Source: Fusobacteria bacterium ZRK30 (lineage in GTDB: Bacteria > Fusobacteriota > Fusobacteriia > Fusobacteriales > Fusobacteriaceae). From it: a stretch of DNA of 64,000 nucleotides. The notes beneath the pieces are model-generated. The model saw only the letters and a program-made list of their open reading frames with translations. It had not been told where the DNA came from and ran no database searches. This document shows positions 53,472 to 61,330 of this stretch, one piece after another. Made by a program: the position numbers and the translations under genes. The stretch covers positions 1-64,000 of the forward strand of contig CP102404.1 in the NCBI GenBank assembly GCA_024628785.1, read 5' to 3'. Numbering within the stretch: position 1 is the stretch's first letter; each line of letters starts with the position of its first letter.

Positions 53472-54680
53472 ATGAATAAGAAAATATTTGAACTTATAAA
53501 AGAGCATAAAATTGGAATTAAGGAACTGGAGAATCCAAAAATGAGCCTGTCTCTACTATACAAGATCAGAAGCGGAAAAACACCTTTAAAACCAAAACAT
53601 CTACCATATTTAGTTATTTCACTTAATAAAATATTTAAAGAAAAAAATATAGATAAGATCATTACTACAAAAGACCTATATATTACTCCCCAGCAGGAGT
53701 TGGAACAATTAGTCAACAAAAGCCTTATAAATAAAAGCATCTATTCCACTGAAAAACAAGAAGAGATAAAGAAGTTTGAACGAAAAAAAGAAGTTCATAG
53801 CTGCAGATACCGATATATTGTAGCCAAGCACAATCAAAAGACAGGCAGAAAAGAAGAAGCTTTAAAGATCTATTATGACCTGTTAAATAATTTCTCCTGC
53901 TCTGACATTTTCTACTCTGTCTTAATTGAGATCATCAGATTGGAAAAATTAGAACTTACCTATGATATATATATGAAGTATATAAAACAGATCGATACAG
54001 CTCCGTATAAAACAAAGGCCCTCTTGGCTTACAATACTGGAGTTAATCTTTTAAGAACCACAAAATGGAAGAAAGCTGTCCCATGCTTTGAAGTTCTTGT
54101 GAATATGCCAGAGATTACAGAACACTACTATCACTCCTATAATAACCTGGGAATCTGTTGTCAAAACTTAGGCGAATATGAAAAAGCCATTGAATATTTT
54201 AAAAAAAGAGTGAGTGATCCATCAAATTATCATGATTTAGAAATTTGTTATATTAATATTATCTCCTGTGCCAGAGAGATGAAAAATGAAATACTGGTAA
54301 AGATTACTCTTAATAAACTTGAAAATATCCTTAAAGAATTAAAAGATAAAACACTATATCAAACTTATTGGAATATAGGGTTAGCCTATTTATATTTAGG
54401 AGAAAAAAGAAAAGCTGTAAGCGCATTTGAAAAGGAAGTTTCATTTCCTATAAATTTTGATAACCCTCATTTTAACCCAGTTAAATATTTAGATTCCATC
54501 AAACACCTTGTTTTACTCTATGACAGCCAGCCGTTAAAACAGCAGGGATTGATAAAAATAGTTAGCAGAATACCAAAAAAAATAATGGATTATGATTTCT
54601 TGACATATATATTAAAGTTCTACATAAATAATTCTTTGGAATATGAAGCCAGCCTTCTTATTCAGAAAATACCATTATAA
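53472..54680 (+). CDS. HTH/TPR cytoplasmic regulator (RRNPP-like)
   Basis: The ATG at 53472 follows TAGGAGGG, giving 402 residues. Residues 1-60 look like a divergent XRE-type helix-turn-helix (IFELIKEHKIGIKELE, then SLSLLYKIRSGK). Residues from about 110 are tetratricopeptide repeats, clearest in AYNTGVNLLRTTKWKKAVPCF, YNNLGICCQNLGEYEKAIEYF and YWNIGLAYLYLGEKRKAVSAF. No signal peptide or membrane segment. This layout is that of Rgg/PlcR/NprR/Rap regulators, which bind imported peptides. Nineteen bases after the stop a short secreted peptide gene begins. The match to RRNPP is structural, not a clear sequence hit. Confidence 0.72.
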   Translation: MNKKIFELIKEHKIGIKELENPKMSLSLLYKIRSGKTPLKPKHLPYLVISLNKIFKEKNIDKIITTKDLYITPQQELEQLVNKSLINKSIYSTEKQEEIKKFERKKEVHSCRYRYIVAKHNQKTGRKEEALKIYYDLLNNFSCSDIFYSVLIEIIRLEKLELTYDIYMKYIKQIDTAPYKTKALLAYNTGVNLLRTTKWKKAVPCFEVLVNMPEITEHYYHSYNNLGICCQNLGEYEKAIEYFKKRVSDPSNYHDLEICYINIISCAREMKNEILVKITLNKLENILKELKDKTLYQTYWNIGLAYLYLGEKRKAVSAFEKEVSFPINFDNPHFNPVKYLDSIKHLVLLYDSQPLKQQGLIKIVSRIPKKIMDYDFLTYILKFYINNSLEYEASLLIQKIPL

Positions 54681-54699
54681 ATTTAAAGGAGGAATTTCA

Positions 54700-54837
54700 A
54701 TGAAAACAAAATGTTTAATCTTTTTAGGTGTTCTGTTACTCTTTAGCATAACTTTTGCTAATAAAGATGACGGTCAGGGAAGAAGTGCTCCTAAAGTCCC
54801 AACTGACATATCTCAAATTATATTTGAATCAAACTAA
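54700..54837 (+). CDS. Small secreted peptide precursor downstream of the TPR regulator
   Basis: AAAGGAGG (54685-54692) precedes the ATG at 54700. The 45-residue product has a Sec signal peptide (MKTK, then a 16-residue hydrophobic stretch ending SITFA) with likely cleavage after Ala20. The remaining 25 residues are NKDDGQGRSAPKVPTD followed by ISQIIFESN. Size, signal peptide and position directly behind an HTH/TPR gene resemble Phr, PapR or NprX precursors. No family is recognisable by sequence. A terminator ends the two-gene unit. Confidence 0.65.
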   Translation: MKTKCLIFLGVLLLFSITFANKDDGQGRSAPKVPTDISQIIFESN

Positions 54838-54841
54838 AAAT

Positions 54842-54880
54842 ATAGCTCTTAAACTATATATGGTTTAAGGGCTATTTTTT
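54842..54880 (+). terminator. Terminator of the regulator-peptide operon
   Basis: ATAGCTCTTAAAC pairs with GTTTAAGGGCTAT (one T-G pair) around an 8-base loop, followed by T5-6. Confidence 0.88.
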
Positions 54881-55130
54881 AGTTATTTCGTTGTAAGATA
54901 AAGAAATAAGATTTCAGATAAAAATAAGGTACAAGTAAATATTACAAGGGATACTTTTTTAGAAAAGCAAGTTTCTTTTGTCATAAATTATATTGAGAGA
55001 ATTAAAAAAACAAAATCAGCCTTAAAAGGTCTAGCCTACCTTTGCTCTTACTTTTAAGAGATCCCATTCTCAATGGCAGCTATGAGATCTTAGAGAGTAA
55101 CAGCTGTATATACCTTATTTCATCAAAATA
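54881..55130. other. Intergenic region, no gene seen
   Basis: No supported open frame. Short imperfect inverted repeats around AAGAGATC and GAGATCTTA (55048-55092) are visible but form no recognised RNA. Confidence 0.4.
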
Positions 55131-55159
55131 AAAAAAATCTGACATTATCAGATTTTTTT
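55131..55159. terminator. Bidirectional terminator after the cytidine deaminase gene
   Basis: AAAAAATCTGA pairs with TCAGATTTTTT around CATTA. It serves the minus-strand deaminase operon. Confidence 0.85.
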
Positions 55160-55169
55160 GTGAAAATTT

Positions 55170-55586
55170 TTAAAAATTTATATCATCATACGCTCTTCCC
55201 CAATAATGAGGCATTAATTCTTCTAAAGTTCTAAATTCTAGAGTATTTTCTTTGTTTGTAATTGCACATCTGACTTCTTTTCCAAAGTAACTTAGCCTTT
55301 CCTGGCAAACTCCACAGGGACTTAAAATCTTAATTTCCGAATTTTCATCATCTCTTGCTATGGTTACTATATGAGTTATTTTTTCATCATATTTAAATGC
55401 TTCTAAAATAGTTCCAGTTTCTATACAAAGTTCCACACTGGGATTATGTACACTTGGAGCTATACTGGTTAATATTCTTTTTTTATCCGTAATAGCTGCT
55501 GTTACTCCTCCCCATTCCTTGGGAAATCTTTTAATTAAAAATTCTTTCGCTGTCTCAAATAATTTAATTTCAATATTTTTAGTCAT
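55170..55586 (-). CDS. Cytidine deaminase-family protein
   Basis: The 138-residue zinc deaminase has the first zinc ligand and catalytic glutamate as ELCIETG (C-x-E) and the second motif LSPCGVCQERL (PCxxC). It ends with an 'LEELMPHYWG' segment shared with cytidine/blasticidin-S-type deaminases. It likely deaminates cytidine or a related aminopyrimidine nucleoside. It is last in a three-gene minus-strand run with an FMN reductase and an S66 peptidase. Confidence 0.85.
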   Translation of the reverse strand: MTKNIEIKLFETAKEFLIKRFPKEWGGVTAAITDKKRILTSIAPSVHNPSVELCIETGTILEAFKYDEKITHIVTIARDDENSEIKILSPCGVCQERLSYFGKEVRCAITNKENTLEFRTLEELMPHYWGRAYDDINF

Positions 55587-55646
55587 TTTATTCCACCCCT
55601 TACGTATTGTTGCTAATATATATCTGTTCTTCTTCAGTCTTAAAAA

Positions 55647-56222
55647 TTATTTTCTTAATTCTAAGTTATTCGTAATTCTAAAAACTAATTCTTTCTTTAT
55701 CTCAGAATTATTAATAACAGGATTATGTTTTGTGTCAAAATATTTTATTTCATCAATTATTTTAACCCCTAATTCATCTATAGGTTTTCTCATAGCTTCC
55801 ATGGTGTATCCCATAGAATCTATACTCTTTCCTTTGCAGACACCTATTATTATAGCTTTTTTTCCTGGAGCCAGTTTCGATTTCCAACTGTTGTTGGAAT
55901 AATCATTCAGACTAAATGTCCTGTCCATCAATATTTTCATTTGGGAACTTACATTATAGTTATATGAAGGTGCAGCAAAAATATACCTGTCAGAAACCTT
56001 CATTTCATTGATTATCTCTGTCAAATCATCTGTAATATTACAGACTTCATTTTCAATACAGTATTCACAGGCATTACATCCAAAAATATTTTTACTGTTC
56101 AGATAATATTTTTTAACTTCTATATTTTTCTTATTTAGAGCTTCTATCACAAGATCAGTTACTCTATCTGTATTTTCACCTTTTCTGGGACTTCCAATGA
56201 CTGCAATCCATTTTCCCTTCAT
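55647..56222 (-). CDS. NADPH-dependent FMN reductase / flavodoxin-like oxidoreductase
   Basis: The 191-residue protein has the flavodoxin-fold phosphate loop IGSPRKGENTDR (residues 10-21), the cysteine group GCNACEYCIENEVC near residue 50 and APSYNYNVSSQMKILMDR near residue 88, as in iron-sulfur-flavoprotein-like reductases. It probably reduces small electron acceptors or serves as a redox carrier. The cysteine spacing (C-x2-C-x2-C-x5-C) is like that of ISF-type proteins, so a cluster is possible. Confidence 0.85.
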   Translation of the reverse strand: MKGKWIAVIGSPRKGENTDRVTDLVIEALNKKNIEVKKYYLNSKNIFGCNACEYCIENEVCNITDDLTEIINEMKVSDRYIFAAPSYNYNVSSQMKILMDRTFSLNDYSNNSWKSKLAPGKKAIIIGVCKGKSIDSMGYTMEAMRKPIDELGVKIIDEIKYFDTKHNPVINNSEIKKELVFRITNNLELRK

Positions 56223-56249
56223 AGGTACCTCCTAATAATTTTTTCTATA

Positions 56250-57236
56250 TCAATGATTTAAATGAATTATTTGTTTATTAGTAGCATCTAATCTTATATT
56301 TGACCCTATGGGCATTGTAAACATAGGATGGGTATGAGAGCAGTCCACATCAGCAAGAAAAGGAAAATCATACTCTCCTAAAACTTCTAACAGCACCTCA
56401 TAGGGTTTTCTACCGGTACCTTTATCATTAAATAACTCATGTTTACCTAAGATTAGACCACCGATTTTATCAAAAACTCCATTTATTTTAAGAAAAGAAA
56501 AAGTTCTTTCAATGGTAGCGATATCTTTTAAAGAATCTTCTATAAATAAAATATCACCTTTTTTTATTTCAGGCATATACTGGCTGCCCCATATTCCAGT
56601 AATAGTATTTAAATTTCCGATGATCAGTCTTCCTTCGGTTTCTCCATCCTTTAAAGAGATCCAGTTATTTTTAATTTTTAGTTTAGATCTATTCTGTTCT
56701 TCCCAGCTTATATATTCTTCTGTCCAAAATTCCGGAATTTTATATTCGTAATCACCATTAATATCTTTTACAAAAATATCTTCAAAATATTTATAAGTCA
56801 ACTCATTATAAGGTTCTAGCTCTCCAAAAGATGCAACAATAGCTGGTCCATAAAATGTTTTTATTCCGGTTTTAGCATATATTCCCATTAGTATCGCTGT
56901 CACGTCTGAATAACCGATTACAACCTTAGGGTCTTTCATAAAAGCTTCGTAGTCTATATAAGGCAGTAAAGAATTAGAGTTAGATCCTCCAATTGTAGAC
57001 ATTATACATCTTACTTCTGGATCTCTTATTAATTCATTCAGTTCCTCGGCTCTTTCTTCAATAGTTCCTGATCTATAAAAATCACTTTTTCCAGTAAGTT
57101 TTCCTTCTATTATTTTAAACCCTTTTTTCTCTAAGAACTCTTTTCCTCTATTGTATCTTTTAGGTGTAATTTTTGTTATAGGAGTAGAGGGTGAAAAAAT
57201 CCCAATACCGTCACCTTTTTTTAATTTAAATTCCAT
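56250..57236 (-). CDS. S66-family peptidase (LD-carboxypeptidase / MccF-like)
   Basis: The 328-residue serine peptidase has the nucleophile in VIGYSDVTAIL (Ser near residue 115), the STIGGSNSNSLLPYID segment, the glutamate in 'ILFIEDS' and the C-terminal histidine in DCSHTHPMF. S66 enzymes either trim murein tetrapeptides (LdcA) or cleave microcin C-type peptide nucleotides (MccF). The 'GGSNSNSLLP' form leans to the MccF group, which is inference. It heads the run with the FMN reductase and the nucleoside deaminase. Confidence 0.87.
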   Translation of the reverse strand: MEFKLKKGDGIGIFSPSTPITKITPKRYNRGKEFLEKKGFKIIEGKLTGKSDFYRSGTIEERAEELNELIRDPEVRCIMSTIGGSNSNSLLPYIDYEAFMKDPKVVIGYSDVTAILMGIYAKTGIKTFYGPAIVASFGELEPYNELTYKYFEDIFVKDINGDYEYKIPEFWTEEYISWEEQNRSKLKIKNNWISLKDGETEGRLIIGNLNTITGIWGSQYMPEIKKGDILFIEDSLKDIATIERTFSFLKINGVFDKIGGLILGKHELFNDKGTGRKPYEVLLEVLGEYDFPFLADVDCSHTHPMFTMPIGSNIRLDATNKQIIHLNH

Positions 57237-57547
57237 TGCTAATCCCCCTAATTAATGATCTTATATCTTTTATAACTATTATGATAACAAGAATAGACTT
57301 AATTTTACAACCATCAAAATAAAATCTATGAAATTTAATACTATACAGACTTAAGTACTAGGATGATTATAGTCAACAAATAAAATTGTTAAAACTTTAT
57401 TTAAATTTTTTTACTTGTTTCTACTTGATTTCATCAGATATTTCTCTTTTTCTTATACTCGGAGTATGGGAGGGATAAATAATCTCAGATATCCTTTTTT
57501 GTAAAATTATAGTATTATTATAGTAACAAATAAAGAAGGAGACCCAG
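57237..57547. other. Divergent intergenic region before the prepilin gene
   Basis: No open frame with a ribosome site. A near-palindrome ATACTCGGAGTAT lies at about 57457-57469. An AAGAAGGAG site (57532-57540) serves the prepilin. Confidence 0.4.
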
Positions 57548-58090
57548 ATGAAAAATAAAAAAGGTTTTACCTTGATTGAATTATTAATAGTAATTGCAAT
57601 AATAGGTCTGTTAGCAACGACATTAGCACCTAAATTAAAAGAACAGCTGGCTAAAGGTAAAGATGCCAAAGCTATAGCTCTTTTAGGTTCTTCAAGAACA
57701 GCCACGGAATTAGTATTAATAGAAAAAATTATACGCGGCAATGTAGACTCCAATGGAAACGTAGCTATAAAACTTTCAGATATAAAAAGTAAATTAGACA
57801 ATAAGAGTAATGAAATTTTTGAAAATGAAGCATATATTCCAATAGGAGGATCCCGTGAAACCTCTAAAGGAGAACTAACATACGGGGGGAAACTTATATT
57901 CTCTAAAAATAATGCAAATTGGGCTGAAGATACTTTTACAAGTAACGACGATATTGTTTATTACACCGGTAAAACAGAAGAAGCTCATCCTTCACGACAA
58001 GCTGAAAATCTTTATTTTGCCCTGCCGATACAATCAGGAGGATACAAAAACTTCAGTATCGAAGGTAAAAATTGGAGATATGATTATTAA
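57548..58090 (+). CDS. Orphan type IV prepilin / pseudopilin-like protein
   Basis: The 180-residue protein has the class III signal KKGFTLIELLIVIAIIGLLA, cut before Phe by a prepilin peptidase, with Glu5 of the mature form present. A single helix is followed by a small polar domain (KLSDIKSKLDNK...GGYKNFSIEGKNW) without a clear cysteine pair. No pilus assembly genes lie near, so it depends on machinery elsewhere, or works as a minor pilin or competence-type pseudopilin. A terminator follows at once. Confidence 0.88.
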   Translation: MKNKKGFTLIELLIVIAIIGLLATTLAPKLKEQLAKGKDAKAIALLGSSRTATELVLIEKIIRGNVDSNGNVAIKLSDIKSKLDNKSNEIFENEAYIPIGGSRETSKGELTYGGKLIFSKNNANWAEDTFTSNDDIVYYTGKTEEAHPSRQAENLYFALPIQSGGYKNFSIEGKNWRYDY

Positions 58091-58122
58091 AAAAAGCCTC
58101 CTTGCTGGAGGCCTTTTTTTTA
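58088..58122 (+). terminator. Terminator of the prepilin gene
   Basis: GCCTCC pairs with GGAGGC around TTGCT with flanking A run and T run. Confidence 0.8.
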
Positions 58123-58172
58123 CAGATACTGGCTTTATAATTTCCACTTTATTTAGATTTTTTTCATAGGAG

Positions 58173-58484
58173 CTATTTCCCCTTCTGCAGAGCCTTTACT
58201 TTCAATTCTAACTCTCTTAATCTCTTTTCGTGTTGTTCCAATATCTCTAAAGCTTCCACAGGAATACCTATATTTTTTTCTTTTGGCTGTTTTACTATCT
58301 CATATTTTTGAAATGAGAATAATTCTTTTTCTTCTGATGTAAACTCACCGGAAAATCTATTTATCCACTGAGCCATTTTAGTTTTACTTCCAGAAAATTT
58401 CTTATCCAATATATCTTTTTCATCTGCACCACCTTTCAGTAGCTTAATTATTTCATCTAATTTTTTTCTAGTCGCTCCATTCAT
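58173..58484 (-). CDS. Hypothetical protein with HTH-like start and coiled-coil end
   Basis: The 103-residue protein has no family I recognise. Residues 1-45 (RKKLDEIIKLLKGGADEKD, then SKTKMAQWINRFSG) could form a small helix-turn-helix. The C-terminal third (LEILEQHEKRLRELELKVKALQ) is a heptad-like coiled coil suited to dimerisation. The ATG follows TTAGGAGG. A short, possibly frameshifted ORF precedes it by 4 bp and may be its operon partner. A small DNA- or RNA-binding protein is one reading. Confidence 0.6.
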   Translation of the reverse strand: MNGATRKKLDEIIKLLKGGADEKDILDKKFSGSKTKMAQWINRFSGEFTSEEKELFSFQKYEIVKQPKEKNIGIPVEALEILEQHEKRLRELELKVKALQKGK

Positions 58485-58488
58485 ATTC

Positions 58489-58606
58489 TCAACCTCCTAA
58501 TTTTATAAAATAACTATGTAATTTATCCATAGTATCAAACTCTTCATTATATACCCCTTCAAATACTTCAATTATATCTGACTCCATATTTTAATGATTT
58601 AGACAT
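58489..58606 (-). pseudogene. Very small ORF, probably frameshifted
   Basis: AAAGGAGG precedes an ATG at 58606 whose frame stops after 12 codons (MSKSLKYGVRYN). An overlapping frame from the ATG at 58587 encodes 32 residues (MESDIIEVFEGVYNEEFD, then TMDKLHSYFIKLGG) and ends four bases before the next gene. A one-base shift would join them. Either a broken small gene or a 32-residue protein without its own ribosome site. Confidence 0.35.
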
Positions 58607-58912
58607 AAGATCCTCCTTTTTATTAAATATTTAATTACTGTAACTAAATAAAATAATTCTAGCCTTATATTATATTTAATATGATTATTCATATAAAAAT
58701 CCTTTTCTCTGATTTATATTTTTATTTATTCTATAATAATATTTTAAAATTTCCATTTCATTAAGTACTTTTTTTCTAAAAAAATTAAAGGTGCTTTATA
58801 TTTTTATTGTAGCAATTAATTTAGAAAACCAATATATTAAGTATAACTATTTGAAACGCTGAACCTTTAAAATTACAGCTGAAATAAATCTTTAAATTTA
58901 AGGAGGAGATGA
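58607..58912. other. Intergenic region, no gene seen
   Basis: AT-rich divergent spacer. I see only an AAGGAGGAG site (58899-58909) for the next gene. Confidence 0.4.
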
Positions 58913-59212
58913 ATGTCTAAATATACTAAAGAAGAATTAATTGAAGGATTTATGCCTGTCATAATAATGGCTGGAGCAGCCAAAAACATCGCATTGGAAG
59001 CATTAAAAAATAAAGATAAAAACAGCTTAGTAGAAGCTAAACTCCTGCTTCTGAAGGCTCATAGTGTACATTGCCAATTTTTAACTACAGAGTGCAAGGA
59101 TTATCAAAATGTTGTCGTTGAAGTAAATCTGATAATTGCCCACGCAGAAGATCAGTATATGTCAGCTGAAACAATTATTCATCTGGTGGAAGTTTTACTG
59201 GATCTTATATAG
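58913..59212 (+). CDS. Orphan PTS lactose/cellobiose-type IIA-like protein
   Basis: The 99-residue all-helical protein has the IIA-lac/chb shape: an 'AAKNIALEALKNKDKNSLVEAKLLLLKAH' pattern and the late 'NLIIAHAEDQYMSAE' segment that mirrors HAQDHLM in the family. The phospho-histidine would be in the middle helix (KAHSVHCQFL), but its surroundings differ from the usual AH...T/LIQ. No IIB or IIC gene is near. It may be a phosphotransfer regulator or an inactive relative. Confidence 0.7.
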   Translation: MSKYTKEELIEGFMPVIIMAGAAKNIALEALKNKDKNSLVEAKLLLLKAHSVHCQFLTTECKDYQNVVVEVNLIIAHAEDQYMSAETIIHLVEVLLDLI

Positions 59213-59230
59213 GAAAAATTCAAATCATTG

Positions 59231-59260
59231 TTGACAATTTTTGTTAGTATGTTGTAAGAT
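59231..59260 (+). promoter_or_regulatory. Strong sigma-70 promoter after the IIA-like gene
   Basis: TTGACA (59231-59236) and TAAGAT (59255-59260) with an 18-bp spacer. It leads to AGGAGGA (59291-59297) and an ATG at 59303. Confidence 0.6.
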
Positions 59261-59302
59261 TAGACGAAATTAACCAATAAAATATATTTTAGGAGGACAA
59301 AT

Positions 59303-59387
59303 ATGAGATCTATTCAATGAAAGTGACAATCAATTAAAACTTCCGGTGGAAGGAATGAGATCTGCTATAAATGGAGAATATAAATAA
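59303..59387 (+). other. Cluster of micro-ORFs or broken small gene
   Basis: Behind a good ribosome site an ATG at 59303 encodes only MRSIQ. Its TGA overlaps an ATG for MKVTIN, and 52 bp after the first start a second ATGAGATCT (59355) encodes MRSAINGEYK. A one-base shift after codon 5 would make a single 27-residue product (ESDNQLKLPVEGMRSAING...). It could be a decayed small gene, a leader, or a small regulatory RNA. Confidence 0.35.
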
Positions 59388-59753
59388 AACTAGTTTAGAT
59401 TAATATCTTTTTCTCTGTAGTTTTCAGACTATGCCTATTCTTTTTTCAGCACGATCATTTTTTTTAACAACTCTCAGCTTTTTTACGAACTAAAATCCCA
59501 AAGGGATCCATATTTTTATGCCGCCGGTTATAGGAGGTTTTTTCAGATGAAAAATAACTGATATAAAATGGAGAACGCTCTTTTTTATATTATTTTTTAA
59601 TGAACATAAAAACATTTGCTAGTACAAAAAACTTACCATAAAAGAATAAAGTGAAATCTACAATTTTTTTGTCATGCAAAAATTGCCATTTAAAATTAAT
59701 ATAGCTGGATTACTTTCAGCTGATCAAATCTATTAAAACTTAAGGAGAAAAAA
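59388..59753. other. Intergenic region, no gene seen
   Basis: AT-rich spacer with an isolated GC-richer island (GCCGCCGG at 59521-59528) and a short hairpin ATCCC/GGGAT near 59496-59508. No recognised RNA. The rhodanese gene has its own AAGGAG site. Confidence 0.4.
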
Positions 59754-61061
59754 ATGAAAAAAACAATGATATTAATCGGTCTATTTATACTAACCTTTAC
59801 CTGCTTATCTGCCAAACAAGAAGTACAAAAGATATCTTCTAAAGAAGCTCTAGAATATTTAACAAATGAAAATTATTTATTTATCGATACCAGAAGTGTA
59901 GATGAGTATATAGGATGGCCTATCAATATAGAAGTAGAAGGACATATCAAAGGGGCTGTTGATTTCCCAATAACATGGTTTCCAATGCTCAATAAAAAAA
60001 AATTAGAAAAAGAACTCATAAGACGTGGAATAACTAAAAATAAAACTTTAATCTTATATAATAATTTTGGAGAAGAAATAGAAACCCCTCTAACAAAAAT
60101 GGGGTATAATGTTCTAATTTTAAAGGATGGTATCAATGAATGGAATAATTTAAAATATCCAATTGAAAAATTAAAAGGATATAAGATCTATGTTTATCCT
60201 CAATGGATTGATGATCTGATTGACGGAAAAAAAGTTCCCAACTATGACGGCAAAAAATATGTGATTTTAGAAGTTAATTCTAAAAAAAAATCAAGTCACA
60301 AAATTAGAAATTCTATTTTTATAGATTATTCATTTTTAGAAACTGAAGAAATGTGGAATAAACCAAAGGATGAAATGATAGAAAAAATATTATTATCCAA
60401 AGGTATTACAAAGGACACAATGGTTATTTTATACGGGCCGAATTTAATGGCTTCAAACAGGTGTGCCGCTGTAATGAAGTATGCCGGAGTTAAAGATATC
60501 CGTATCTTAAACGGTGGTACCAAAAGACTGGAAAAAGAAAATTATCCTTTTGTTAGAGGTTATATAAAACCTGTTCCTGTTTCAGAATTTGGGGCTGAAA
60601 TCCCTAAAAATAAAGATGTTTTAATCGATTTTGAGAAAGAATTAGAGTTAGTTAATTCTCCAGCTGCAGTTATAGCGTCAATAAGAAGCTGGCCGGAATA
60701 TATAGGAAAGGTCACAGGTTATACTTATATAGATGTAAAAGGTGATATTGCAAATTCAAGATTTGGATATGCAGGGAGTGACCCCTACCATATGCAGGAT
60801 TATAGAAATATAGATAACACTATGTTTAATTACAATATCATAAGAAAAAGGTGGAAAAAATGGGGGATTACTTCAGATAAAGAAGTCAGTTTTCATTGCG
60901 GTACGGGCTGGAGAGCAAGTGAGACATATTTTTATGCTAAAGCTATGGGCTGGAAAAACATCCACGTCTATGACGGAGGATGGTATGAGTGGCATATGAA
61001 AAAAGATGCACCTAGAAAACCTATTGGTGTTCCCGATGATGCACCCTTATCAAAATTATAA
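59754..61061 (+). CDS. Secreted protein with three rhodanese domains
   Basis: The 435-residue protein has a signal peptide (MKKTMILIGLFILTFTCLSA). Three rhodanese folds follow, recognisable by FIDTRSVDEYIGWP (domain 1), the 'ILEVNSKKKSSHKIRNSIFIDYS' region (domain 2) and the CGTGWRASETYFYAKAMGW loop (domain 3). Only domain 3 has the catalytic cysteine; the matching loops are YNNFGEE in domain 1 and YGPNLMA in domain 2. It is probably a periplasmic or outer-surface thiosulfate:acceptor sulfurtransferase with two structural domains. It stands alone. Confidence 0.88.
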   Translation: MKKTMILIGLFILTFTCLSAKQEVQKISSKEALEYLTNENYLFIDTRSVDEYIGWPINIEVEGHIKGAVDFPITWFPMLNKKKLEKELIRRGITKNKTLILYNNFGEEIETPLTKMGYNVLILKDGINEWNNLKYPIEKLKGYKIYVYPQWIDDLIDGKKVPNYDGKKYVILEVNSKKKSSHKIRNSIFIDYSFLETEEMWNKPKDEMIEKILLSKGITKDTMVILYGPNLMASNRCAAVMKYAGVKDIRILNGGTKRLEKENYPFVRGYIKPVPVSEFGAEIPKNKDVLIDFEKELELVNSPAAVIASIRSWPEYIGKVTGYTYIDVKGDIANSRFGYAGSDPYHMQDYRNIDNTMFNYNIIRKRWKKWGITSDKEVSFHCGTGWRASETYFYAKAMGWKNIHVYDGGWYEWHMKKDAPRKPIGVPDDAPLSKL

Positions 61062-61200
61062 AGATAGAAAACCAGGAAGACTTTCTCTACAGGGCAGATA
61101 TTGCAATGTATACGGCTAAGAAAAAAATGATGGTGCTATTGTGGTGGCTACTGCTGAACTGATAGATCAATTTGAAAAAGATAAAAATCTCAAAAAATAA
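61061..61200 (+). pseudogene. Remnant of a GGDEF (diguanylate cyclase) C-terminus
   Basis: Right after the rhodanese stop the sequence reads ENQEDFLYRADIAMYTAKKK, the end of a GGDEF domain. It then needs a one-base shift in the A run near 61121-61127 to continue as NDGAIVVATAELIDQFEKD to TAA 61198-61200. No start or upstream domain remains, so it is a relic of a deleted gene. Confidence 0.7.
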
Positions 61201-61202
61201 TA

Positions 61203-61243
61203 AAAACAGCATCTTGGTTTAATCTGCCGATTTGCTGTTTTTT
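61203..61243 (+). terminator. Terminator downstream of the GGDEF remnant
   Basis: AAAACAGCA pairs with TGCTGTTTT, followed by T. It probably belonged to the lost cyclase gene and now ends the rhodanese transcript. Confidence 0.75.
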
Positions 61244-61330
61244 CATACTTTAATTCTAAAAAAAGTTGGAGACTGTAAATTTTTAAAGTATACTTGAAAT
61301 CGAGAATGAAGATAATAAAATGGAGGAAAT

